Assembly: GCF_900107695.1 (NCBI RefSeq) | Contig: NZ_FNQP01000011.1 | Coordinates: 1-64,000, forward strand | Direction: 5' to 3' | DNA: 64,000 nt | Source: Thiothrix caldifontis | Lineage (GTDB): Bacteria; Pseudomonadota; Gammaproteobacteria; Thiotrichales; Thiotrichaceae | Shown: positions 45,656 to 52,602 of the stretch, piece by piece | Layout: every line of letters starts with the position of its first letter | How positions within the stretch are numbered: the first letter of the stretch is position 1 | Notes under the pieces: generated by a model | The model's database searches: none | Seen by the model: only the letters and a program-made list of their open reading frames with translations | What the model was told of the DNA's origin: nothing | Translations under genes and position numbers: made by a program

Positions 45656-46334
45656 TACTTCAACCGAAGCCTGTTCTGCCGCTGTGTATACCGATGGGTT
45701 GACCTTCAGTGAATTTGAATTGACCCCCAAAGCACATACCCAACTGATTTTGCCGATGGTAGAAAAAGTGTTGGCTGCGGCTGGGCTACGTTTGGCGGAA
45801 TTGGATGCACTTGCGGTCGGGTGTGGGCCAGGGGCATTTACCGGCATCCGTATTGGGGTGGGGGTGGCGCAAGGCTTGGCAATGGCGGCGGAGAAGCCAG
45901 TGATTGCGTTGTCTACCTTGGCTGCATTGGCGCAGCAGGCGTATGTGCAACACGGTGCAACGCAAGTATTGGTGGCTTTGGATGCGCGGATGAGCGAGGT
46001 GTATTGGGGGCAGTATGTGTTGCAAGATGGTTTGATGCAGTTGCAGGGTGAGGAACGGGTGTGCGCTCCAGTGGATGCGCCATTGCCCGAAACAACAGGT
46101 TGGTTTGCGATTGGTCATGGCTGGTCAGCCTATGCAGAGGTGTTGCAAGCACGGTTTGGCAACAAGTTGAGTGGGATAGATGCGGTATCGTTACCTGCTG
46201 CGGAATTCATGTTGCCATTGGCTGTGGCTGGTTGGCAAGCGGGCATGGCCGCTGCGCCGGAAGAGGCGCAGCCGGTTTATTTACGTAATAAGATTGCGCT
46301 GACTACACAGGAGCGCTTGGTAGCAAAGCCTTAA
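45636..46334 (+). CDS. tsaB: tRNA threonylcarbamoyladenosine protein TsaB
   Basis: The 232-residue ASKHA-fold protein is a non-catalytic partner of TsaD in t6A37 tRNA modification. It starts MKLLALDTSTEACS and carries the diagnostic CGPGAFTGIRIGVGVAQGLA motif. It overlaps the helicase gene by 20 bp in another frame, a common yoaA-tsaB linkage. Confidence 0.95.
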   Translation: MKLLALDTSTEACSAAVYTDGLTFSEFELTPKAHTQLILPMVEKVLAAAGLRLAELDALAVGCGPGAFTGIRIGVGVAQGLAMAAEKPVIALSTLAALAQQAYVQHGATQVLVALDARMSEVYWGQYVLQDGLMQLQGEERVCAPVDAPLPETTGWFAIGHGWSAYAEVLQARFGNKLSGIDAVSLPAAEFMLPLAVAGWQAGMAAAPEEAQPVYLRNKIALTTQERLVAKP

Positions 46335-47059
46335 CGGTTTTGTGAGAGTGTTTTGACCCATAATGCTGTGCCACCCGCAACACCCACAGGCATGGCAAAG
46401 AAATTTACCACCGGAATCGCGGTCATCAGAGACAGCAGCCAACCAAACCCCAGTGCTTCCCCGCGATTTTTCAGTAATGCGGTCACTTCTTCTTTGAAAA
46501 ACAGATTGTGGTTGCCCATCGGGTAGTCGGCATATTCAATTGCCAGCATCCATGCACCAAACAGTGTCCATGCAATGGGTGCGACGATATTTACCCCCGG
46601 AATCACGGTAATAATTAGCAGTAGCATGAACCATTTACCCATGTACCACAACTTCCCAAGTTCGCTGCGGAAGGTACGCACGATTAGCGCGGGCAGACTT
46701 TTGTAGCCCTCGAATTCAGGGACGGGGTGCCCGTTAAGACGTGCTTCTACGCGTTCCGCCAGTACCGAGTTGAACGGTGCGGCAAGAATATTGGCGATGA
46801 TGGAAAACACGTAAAACACCACAAAGAAAATCAGCACGACGAAGATAGGCCATAGCAACCATTCCAACCAGGTTAACCAACTTGGCAGTAGGCGTGTCAT
46901 CCAGTAATCCAGTTGTGATGTTGCCAGCCAAATACCGCCGGAAAACAACATGATATTGATTAGTAGTGGCACGACCACAAACGGGCGAATGCCTTGTTGC
47001 GTGATGAGTGCTAGCCCGCTGAATACGTAGCCAAAGCCTTTAAATAATCCCGTTATCAT
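46331..47059 (-). CDS. cysZ: Sulfate transporter CysZ
   Basis: The 242-residue integral membrane protein of the CysZ/EI24 family imports sulfate for cysteine synthesis. It has the start GFGYVFSGLALITQQGIRPF, the NILAAPFNSVLAERVE motif and four to five hydrophobic segments. It is convergent with tsaB, overlapping by 4 bp. Other cys genes are absent nearby. Confidence 0.9.
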   Translation of the reverse strand: MITGLFKGFGYVFSGLALITQQGIRPFVVVPLLINIMLFSGGIWLATSQLDYWMTRLLPSWLTWLEWLLWPIFVVLIFFVVFYVFSIIANILAAPFNSVLAERVEARLNGHPVPEFEGYKSLPALIVRTFRSELGKLWYMGKWFMLLLIITVIPGVNIVAPIAWTLFGAWMLAIEYADYPMGNHNLFFKEEVTALLKNRGEALGFGWLLSLMTAIPVVNFFAMPVGVAGGTALWVKTLSQNR

Positions 47060-47136
47060 TATCTCTCAACCTTATGTGATGCTGTGGTTATACTGTAGCG
47101 CATTTACTCAAGCGTTTTAAGTTAAGGAGTTTTAAC

Positions 47137-47760
47137 ATGCAGCCATTCATGCAAGCGATGAATTTCCGTCATGCCTGTAAGAAGTTTGACCCGAGTCGCC
47201 AGATTCCGGCGGATGAGTTCCAGCAGATTCTGGAGTTCGGACGTTTGTCTCCATCCTCTTTCGGCATGGAACACTGGCATTTCGTGGTGGTGCAAACCCC
47301 AAGGTTACGCGAAAAATTGCGCGAAGCTTGTTGGGGGCAGCCGCAAATCACTGAGAGCAGCCATGTGGTGGTAATTTTGGCGAAAACCGCAGCGGTCGAA
47401 CCGTACAGTGATTATGTGCAGCATTTGTTCGGGCGGCGGGGTTTGCCAACTGAGGCGGAGCAAGCGTATTTGGCGAAATATGCTGCGCATAATGAAAGCG
47501 AAATTAAGCCGTATTTGAATACCTTCGCATGGAGTTCTAAGCAGTGCTATATCGCGCTGGCGAATATGATGACGGGGGCGGCGAGCATGGGAATTGATTC
47601 TTGCCCGATTGAAGGCTTTTCAAAAGCGGGCGTGGAAGCGTTGTTGGCGGTGGATACCCGTCAGTACGGTGTAGCAGTGGTGGTGGCATTTGGTTATCGT
47701 GCAGGTGAGCAGCCAGCGAAGTTGCGCCAGCCATTGGCGGATTTGGTGGAATACCGTTAA
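47137..47760 (+). CDS. NfsB-like nitroreductase
   Basis: The 207-residue flavoprotein of the nitroreductase family binds FMN and uses NAD(P)H. It has RHACKKFDPSRQI at the N terminus (FMN phosphate), RLSPSSFGMEHWHFVVV, and the C-terminal AFGYRAGEQPAKLRQP motif. The SMGIDSCPIEGF segment resembles NfsB-type dihydropteridine reductases. It is monocistronic with an AAGGAG ribosome site. Confidence 0.88.
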   Translation: MQPFMQAMNFRHACKKFDPSRQIPADEFQQILEFGRLSPSSFGMEHWHFVVVQTPRLREKLREACWGQPQITESSHVVVILAKTAAVEPYSDYVQHLFGRRGLPTEAEQAYLAKYAAHNESEIKPYLNTFAWSSKQCYIALANMMTGAASMGIDSCPIEGFSKAGVEALLAVDTRQYGVAVVVAFGYRAGEQPAKLRQPLADLVEYR

Positions 47761-47766
47761 TCAGTG

Positions 47767-48186
47767 TTACTCACCGTAAATCGTGACGGTGAGTTTGCGC
47801 TGAAAACGCCCGGTACGGTGTTCGTAGAGGTACAAGCCTTGCCAGGTGCCGAGTGCAGATTGCCCACGGGTGATGGGGATGGTGACATCGGTGTTGGTCA
47901 ACATACAACGGATGTGGGCAGACATATCATCATCGCCTTCGTCGCTGTGACGGTAGGCGGGGTCGCCATCGGGGGCGAGGCGTTTGAGGACGGTTTCGAG
48001 GTCGCGGCGCACGTCGGGGTCGGCATTTTCGGTGATGATCAGCGATGCGCTGGTGTGGTGGATGAAGACGTGGCATAGGCCGGTTTTGATACTGCTTTGG
48101 CGGATTAGCATGTCGATTTGCGCGGTGATGTTGTATGTGCCGCGTCCGTTGGTGGGTATGGTGAGGGATTGTTGATGGATGGTCAC
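47767..48186 (-). CDS. yjbQ: YjbQ family protein (UPF0047)
   Basis: The 139-residue beta-barrel-like protein has the signature CHVFIHHTSASLIITEN and the C-terminal GTWQGLYLYEHR motif, which supply metal-binding His and Glu. E. coli YjbQ has side thiamine-phosphate synthase activity; its true role is unclear. Translation starts at GTG. Confidence 0.9.
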   Translation of the reverse strand: MTIHQQSLTIPTNGRGTYNITAQIDMLIRQSSIKTGLCHVFIHHTSASLIITENADPDVRRDLETVLKRLAPDGDPAYRHSDEGDDDMSAHIRCMLTNTDVTIPITRGQSALGTWQGLYLYEHRTGRFQRKLTVTIYGE

Positions 48187-48314
48187 GGGGTATTTACGTC
48201 CTTGGAGGTGCTGACGCTCTTTAGGTTATCATGCTGGGCGATTTTTAGGTGATTGGGTTGTGTATCGCCTTTGTCGTAACGATAACCATACAAATCATGG
48301 AATATTATCCATAA

Positions 48315-48574
48315 TCATCGAACACCGTCACTTACCATCTGAAAGAAATCTTCGCCAGCGGTGAGCTTGACGAAAATTCAACTACTCAAAAAATTCGAGC
48401 AGTTCAACAAGAAGGCTAGCGGCAGGTTGCCCGTACACTCGATTTCTACAATCTGGATGCCATTATCGCCGTCGGCTACCACGTCAATTCCGCCGAAGCC
48501 ACCCAATTCCGCATTTCTGCGAGTCTGACTTTGACCGGATGGCGAAACAACTGGAAAGCAAGCAGGATGATTGA
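48315..48574 (+). pseudogene. Broken rhuM-family gene
   Basis: The frame reads T-V-T-Y-H-L-K-E-I-F-A-S-G-E-L-D-E-N-S-T and ends its first half at TAG (48417-48419). It then continues RQVARTLDFYNLDAIIAVG and YHVNSAEATQFRI, the core signature of RhuM/Fic-associated virulence proteins. After 48515 the sequence jumps frame to SDFDRMAKQLESKQDD and a stop at 48572-48574, which looks like the RhuM C terminus. So the gene has an in-frame stop, an internal deletion and no N terminus. No coding function is likely. Confidence 0.7.
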
Positions 48575-48668
48575 AATGAGGCAACACGCTATGCAGCGAC
48601 AAGAGCAAGCCGTTCTGAATCTTGTATAATATCTTTCCATTCATGGGGTAACAATAGAGGCGAAAGTG

Positions 48669-49199
48669 ATGCTGGAAAAGTATTGGATGTGGATCTTCCT
48701 GTTTTTGGTGGCTGGTTGCCAAAGTCCTACCGATGTAAAACCTGATGAGGATGCGAATCCCAAAGGCTTCAAAATTGTCAGCCGGGGTTGCGAGGCAGCC
48801 GAAGCACAGCAATCTTCTGGTTCGGATTTATCGCTCAAGGCATCGGTTGACCGCAGTGCTTACCGGATTGGCGATACCCTGACGCTTTCGGTGAAACCAC
48901 AACAGGATGTTTACATTTCCGTGATTGATCAAGGGTCTGGAGCATCACAGGAAACTGGGCAGGTATTGTTTGCTGATGAGCGGGTTACAGGTGGCACAAC
49001 GCTGGTGTTTCCACCGGAAGGCAAGTCCCTCAAAGTGGAAGGCCCGGTGGGTTCCAATATTTTCCAGATTGTGGCTTCCCGCGAGAAGGGCAAAGTGCGT
49101 GAAGGGGCGAATGGTAAAGGGGTTGTCCTGATGTCTACCCCGAAGATTGCAGATGATGACACGGTGACTTGTACCATCCGCTTTGCCATTAGCGGTTAG
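48669..49199 (+). CDS. Lipoprotein with a DUF4384-like domain
   Basis: The 176-residue protein has a signal peptide ending in lipobox VAGC (near residue 17). The mature part is one beta-rich domain (about 50-140) with the pattern YRIGDTLTLSVKPQQDVYIS, then GQVLFADERV and LVFPPEGKS. This matches the DUF4384-like domain found in bacterial caspase and kinase effectors. A similar pattern is in the tail of the convergent TIR protein. The ATG follows GAGG; a GTG one codon earlier is less likely. The two stop regions overlap by 11 bp. Confidence 0.7.
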   Translation: MLEKYWMWIFLFLVAGCQSPTDVKPDEDANPKGFKIVSRGCEAAEAQQSSGSDLSLKASVDRSAYRIGDTLTLSVKPQQDVYISVIDQGSGASQETGQVLFADERVTGGTTLVFPPEGKSLKVEGPVGSNIFQIVASREKGKVREGANGKGVVLMSTPKIADDDTVTCTIRFAISG

Positions 49200-50169
49200 G
49201 GGCGAAAATCGGCACATCAAGTTGTGTCGTTATCAAGTCGCCATCCGCTTCCAGTTTTTTCAGGGCGGCAGTGAAGGCGGCTTCGCTGTTGTATTGGTTG
49301 TGGCTGAGATGATCGGGCTTGCCTTCGGGTGTCCAGAGCAGGATGAATTTGTCTGTACCGTTACCAGAGGTGGCTTGCAATTCGAGTGTTTCGCCATTGT
49401 ATTGCGGGGTGAAGTGCAGCGTGACAGCGCCTTTTTCTGGGAGCAGTTTGGTGACAGTGCCGCTGGCATCCTGATTCCATAGGGTGGCGTAGCCTTGGTG
49501 AGAACCGCTAAAGGTCAGGTATAAAGTATCACCGGAATGGATGTTGTCTTTGGGTTCGTAGTCGAGCAGTAGGGCTGGTTTGCTAAAGTCTGACCAGATT
49601 TGTTTGAGGTCGTTGTAGCCTCCGGCAGCGGTGAAAATCAGCCCAATAGTGGTAAACAACGCTGCGGTGATCCACTTCCAGCGGTGAATAACGCCCTCGC
49701 TACTTATTCTCTCATCCGGTAGGGGATCGACCTCTGCTGCTGGCGATTCTTCTGGCGCATTTTGTTCAGTTTCAGTTGTTCTTGGGCAATATTGTGCAAT
49801 CGCTCTCAGCAATGTCTGAAAACGTGGGTCGTTGGGGGTGCCTTGCCAGTCTTGCAAATCAGCAGTGTGGATACGTCCGAATGGCATAGGCAGAGTCACG
49901 GGTTGGTACAGCACGGGGATGAGAACGTTGCGTTGCAAGGCATAGCTACTTTCTTCCCTGACCCAGAGGGAATCGACCGAGGCAGTTGACCAGACGGTGA
50001 CGACACAGCGGGCGTTGTCCAATACGTGCTTGATAGCATTCTCGAAGTTTTGACCGGGCAAGAGTTCGGCATCCCACCAGACGGCATAGCCTTGCGCAGT
50101 GAGCGCGGCGGCGAGGGTGTCTACCCACGGTTTGTCTTGGCGGCTATAGCTGATGAAAATGTCGTGCAT
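49189..50169 (-). CDS. TIR-domain membrane protein with DUF4384-like tail
   Basis: The 326-residue protein begins with a TIR domain (about 1-135): HDIFISYSRQDKPWVD, GYAVWWDAELLPG, and SLWVREE, where Glu72 sits at the catalytic NADase position of active TIRs. A variable linker (135-160) is followed by one transmembrane helix (about 165-185). A beta-rich C-terminal part (about 200-320) with the pattern HSGDTLYLTFSGSHQGYATL matches the neighbouring lipoprotein. TIR would be cytoplasmic and the tail periplasmic. It may sense the envelope and consume or convert NAD; activity is untested. Confidence 0.8.
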   Translation of the reverse strand: MHDIFISYSRQDKPWVDTLAAALTAQGYAVWWDAELLPGQNFENAIKHVLDNARCVVTVWSTASVDSLWVREESSYALQRNVLIPVLYQPVTLPMPFGRIHTADLQDWQGTPNDPRFQTLLRAIAQYCPRTTETEQNAPEESPAAEVDPLPDERISSEGVIHRWKWITAALFTTIGLIFTAAGGYNDLKQIWSDFSKPALLLDYEPKDNIHSGDTLYLTFSGSHQGYATLWNQDASGTVTKLLPEKGAVTLHFTPQYNGETLELQATSGNGTDKFILLWTPEGKPDHLSHNQYNSEAAFTAALKKLEADGDLITTQLDVPIFAPNR

Positions 50170-50186
50170 GGTGTGGTTTACAACGT

Positions 50187-50202
50187 CGTGATTTTAATCA
50201 CG
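50187..50202. promoter_or_regulatory. Inverted repeat between the TIR and caspase-like genes
   Basis: CGTGATT and AATCACG flank a TT, forming a perfect 7+7 inverted repeat 18 bp upstream of the TIR start. It lies in the divergent promoter region and could be an operator for both genes. Confidence 0.45.
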
Positions 50203-50299
50203 GTAATAATAAACTAATCTATGCTCTAATTGGTCTGTTAATCAGTACAATGTGGACTGGGTTTGCGCAGGGCAAGCAAATAAAACAGGAGTAATGGGC

Positions 50300-50425
50300 A
50301 TGGCGGGGCTGAGACTGGGTTTGGGAATTATCATGGTGCTGCTGGCTGGCATGGTGTGCGCTGATGAGAAGAATGTGCGGCTGGTGGAAGCGCAACAATT
50401 GCACAGGGCAACAAGGTTGCGGTGA
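50300..50425 (+). pseudogene. Detached signal peptide of the caspase-like gene
   Basis: ATG 50300 is preceded by AGGAG with an 8-nt gap. It encodes a signal peptide-like start (MAGLRLGLGIIMVLLAGM, then VCADE) and stops at 50423-50425, exactly where the protease reading frame begins in another phase. The most likely reading is that a 1-nt shift separates export signal and protease. Confidence 0.6.
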
Positions 50426-51723
50426 TTGTCGGGGTGAATACCTATGATCAGGAAAGTGGTTTGCGTCCGTTGAAGTATGCGGATGCCGATGCTAATGCGC
50501 TGACGACGGTGTTGCAAAAGCATGGTTACGCAGCCAGAACACTGACCAATCAGAAAGCCACCAAATCCTACATCCTCAATGCGATCAAGCAGGCAGGCGA
50601 AACGCTGAACCCGCAACAGGGTACGCTGGTCTTCGCTTTTTCCGGGCATGGTTTCGCCCAAGGTGGCAACAACTATCTGGCTTCTTATGGTACGGTGGGT
50701 GGCAACCTGTCAGAGTCGGCTTTGTCCATGCAGGAACTGGAACAGGCAGTCCGCGCCACTAAAGCCCGTCGTGCAGTGCTGTTCATTGATGCCTGCCGCG
50801 ACAATCCGGGGCTGGAAGGCAGCAAGAGTATCGGGCAACCCAGCTTCATCCAGCAGCAAAGCGAAGGCATACAGGTATTGTACGCCACCAAGTTTGGGGA
50901 AATCAGTTGGGAACATGACAGCCTTAAACACGGCGTATTCAGCTACTTCCTGCAAAAAGCCCTGAACGGCGAAGCTGCGGACAACCAAGGCGCAATCAGC
51001 TTCGACAACCTGAAAAGCTACGTCCAGCAACAAGTTGCCAACTGGACATTTACCAATCTGGCACGAACTCAAAAACCATTCAGCATGGGCGAAAACTACG
51101 GAATTTTCATGCTGGCAAGTGGCAGTAACCTGACAACTGCACCGACTCCCACACCAAAACCCGAACCTGTGGCTGTACCCTCGCAGCCAGTCACACGCCC
51201 AGAACCTGTACTAGAACAAACGGCAGCAACCAACCTCATTTCAGGGCGCTACATCGACAATGGCGATGGCACAATCACTGACACCAAAACCAAACTGATG
51301 TGGAAAAAGTGCAGCGAAGGACAAACGGGCGACAATTGCAGCGGTGAACCAGCAAGCTACAACTGGGATGACGCAATGGCAAAATTCGGCAAAGGCGAAT
51401 GGCGATTGCCAACTCACGAAGAACTGCGCACACTGGTATATTGCAGTAACGGCACACCGCAGGAAGTCGCTTGGGATGAATCCTGTGATGGTAAGGATAA
51501 TAACGCAGGGAAATACCAACGCCCGACCATTGATTTACAGGCATTTCCGAATACAGCGAAACGGAATACAGCGAGTGAATATAATAAATCGAAATACTGG
51601 TCATCTACCAGACAAGGTAATTATAAATTTTCGCATTGGTATATTGGTTTTGATGAAGGGCGCAAGGGTTTTGTTCCTCCCGTTGGCGGTTGTTCTGTTC
51701 GGTTAGTCCGTTTCGGTCAGTGA
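50422..51723 (+). CDS. Caspase-like (C14) peptidase with DUF1566 tail, probable 5' frameshift
   Basis: The 433-residue frame holds a metacaspase-like domain (1-225) with the catalytic His76 in FAFSGHGF and Cys125 in LFIDACRDN. A Pro/Thr linker (about 232-270) follows, then a DUF1566/Lcl C-terminal domain (275-432; YIDNGDGTITDTKTKLMW, WRLPTHEELRTL). The annotated GTG start falls inside the first beta strand (K-V-A-V-I-V-G-V-N-T-Y in sequence), so the true N terminus lies upstream in another frame together with a signal peptide. Either the gene is broken, or the assembly has an error. It is divergent from the TIR gene. Confidence 0.8.
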   Translation: MIVGVNTYDQESGLRPLKYADADANALTTVLQKHGYAARTLTNQKATKSYILNAIKQAGETLNPQQGTLVFAFSGHGFAQGGNNYLASYGTVGGNLSESALSMQELEQAVRATKARRAVLFIDACRDNPGLEGSKSIGQPSFIQQQSEGIQVLYATKFGEISWEHDSLKHGVFSYFLQKALNGEAADNQGAISFDNLKSYVQQQVANWTFTNLARTQKPFSMGENYGIFMLASGSNLTTAPTPTPKPEPVAVPSQPVTRPEPVLEQTAATNLISGRYIDNGDGTITDTKTKLMWKKCSEGQTGDNCSGEPASYNWDDAMAKFGKGEWRLPTHEELRTLVYCSNGTPQEVAWDESCDGKDNNAGKYQRPTIDLQAFPNTAKRNTASEYNKSKYWSSTRQGNYKFSHWYIGFDEGRKGFVPPVGGCSVRLVRFGQ

Positions 51724-51733
51724 TTATTCGTTA

Positions 51734-52150
51734 TCAGTTGGTAAGGTGTATTGCTTGTGCGGCGGTCATGATTGTTATGTCGCCAATCTGTTTCAGCACC
51801 AGCAAGTCAGCATCGCCCGTTATCAGACAGTCTGCTTTGCCCGCTAACGCCACATCCAGAAACGGGTTGTCTTTTTTGTCACGGCACAGCTCCACGGTTT
51901 CCCCAATTTCATAGAACAATCCCACCCGGCGCATGTTGCTGAGGAAATTCTGCCGCTTTTCGGTTGAAAAATAGCGGTCAAACTTTTCCCGCCAGATGAC
52001 CTCCTCCAACTCGGCAAACGTGGTTGACGAGAACAGGAAAAATCCGTTCAGGGTAATATGGTCAACAATTTTTGCGGGCGGGCTGGAGCGGGAAATTAAG
52101 CTGCTGATCAAGACATTGGTGTCGCAAACACAGCGTTCAAGGCTTGTCAT
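51734..52150 (-). CDS. PIN-domain toxin
   Basis: The 138-residue putative RNase of the PIN family (toxin component type) keeps the acidic residues in CVCDTNVLISSL (Asp near 9), ELEEVIW, KDNPFLDVAL and LITGDADLL. It overlaps the antitoxin gene by 14 bp, antitoxin first, the usual order. Confidence 0.88.
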   Translation of the reverse strand: MTSLERCVCDTNVLISSLISRSSPPAKIVDHITLNGFFLFSSTTFAELEEVIWREKFDRYFSTEKRQNFLSNMRRVGLFYEIGETVELCRDKKDNPFLDVALAGKADCLITGDADLLVLKQIGDITIMTAAQAIHLTN

Positions 52151-52430
52151 TCAAGATCGCTTCCAGCACGGATTCCGTCAGACCGCTTTGTTCCGCGTCA
52201 GTGCGCAAAGCGTCCAATGAAGCCAACAACTGCTGACGCTCCTGCTGCATGGCTTCTGCCCGCCTGCGAAGTAGAAAAGCTTCACCACCCAGCATTTCAA
52301 AATCCCGCATGGACAGGATAACGGCAGTGTCGCGTTTGTTGCGGGTGATTTTGAACGGTTCACCCTGCCAGACTTTATCAAGCACCGTACCGAGTTGGTT
52401 ACTGGCCTGACGTGCGCCGATGGATTGCAT
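52137..52430 (-). CDS. Phd/YefM-type antitoxin
   Basis: The 97-residue protein has the Phd/YefM DNA-binding start GARQASNQLGTVLDKVWQG and the following TRNKRDTAVILSMRDFEML, then a charged helical toxin-binding tail. It likely represses its own operon through the palindrome at 52463-52480. Confidence 0.85.
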   Translation of the reverse strand: MQSIGARQASNQLGTVLDKVWQGEPFKITRNKRDTAVILSMRDFEMLGGEAFLLRRRAEAMQQERQQLLASLDALRTDAEQSGLTESVLEAILNDKP

Positions 52431-52462
52431 GGTTATTTCTCACTGAGTTGTATTGATAGTAG

Positions 52463-52480
52463 CTATTGTAGCTACAATAG
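52463..52480. promoter_or_regulatory. 18-bp palindromic operator of the Phd/PIN module
   Basis: CTATTGTAGCTACAATAG is a perfect palindrome 33 bp upstream of the antitoxin start. A partial second site (ATAG-TAG-CTAT) overlaps it at about 52456-52466. Confidence 0.7.
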
Positions 52481-52602
52481 GGCTTTCGGGCAAATTTGCC
52501 AGAGGACGCACCCCGCCACAGTTGGCACGGCAATCGCCTACAATCCCGCCCCACTTTCCGCTATCATACCCTCCTTGATGAACTGCCCATTGGTTTACCC
52601 CC

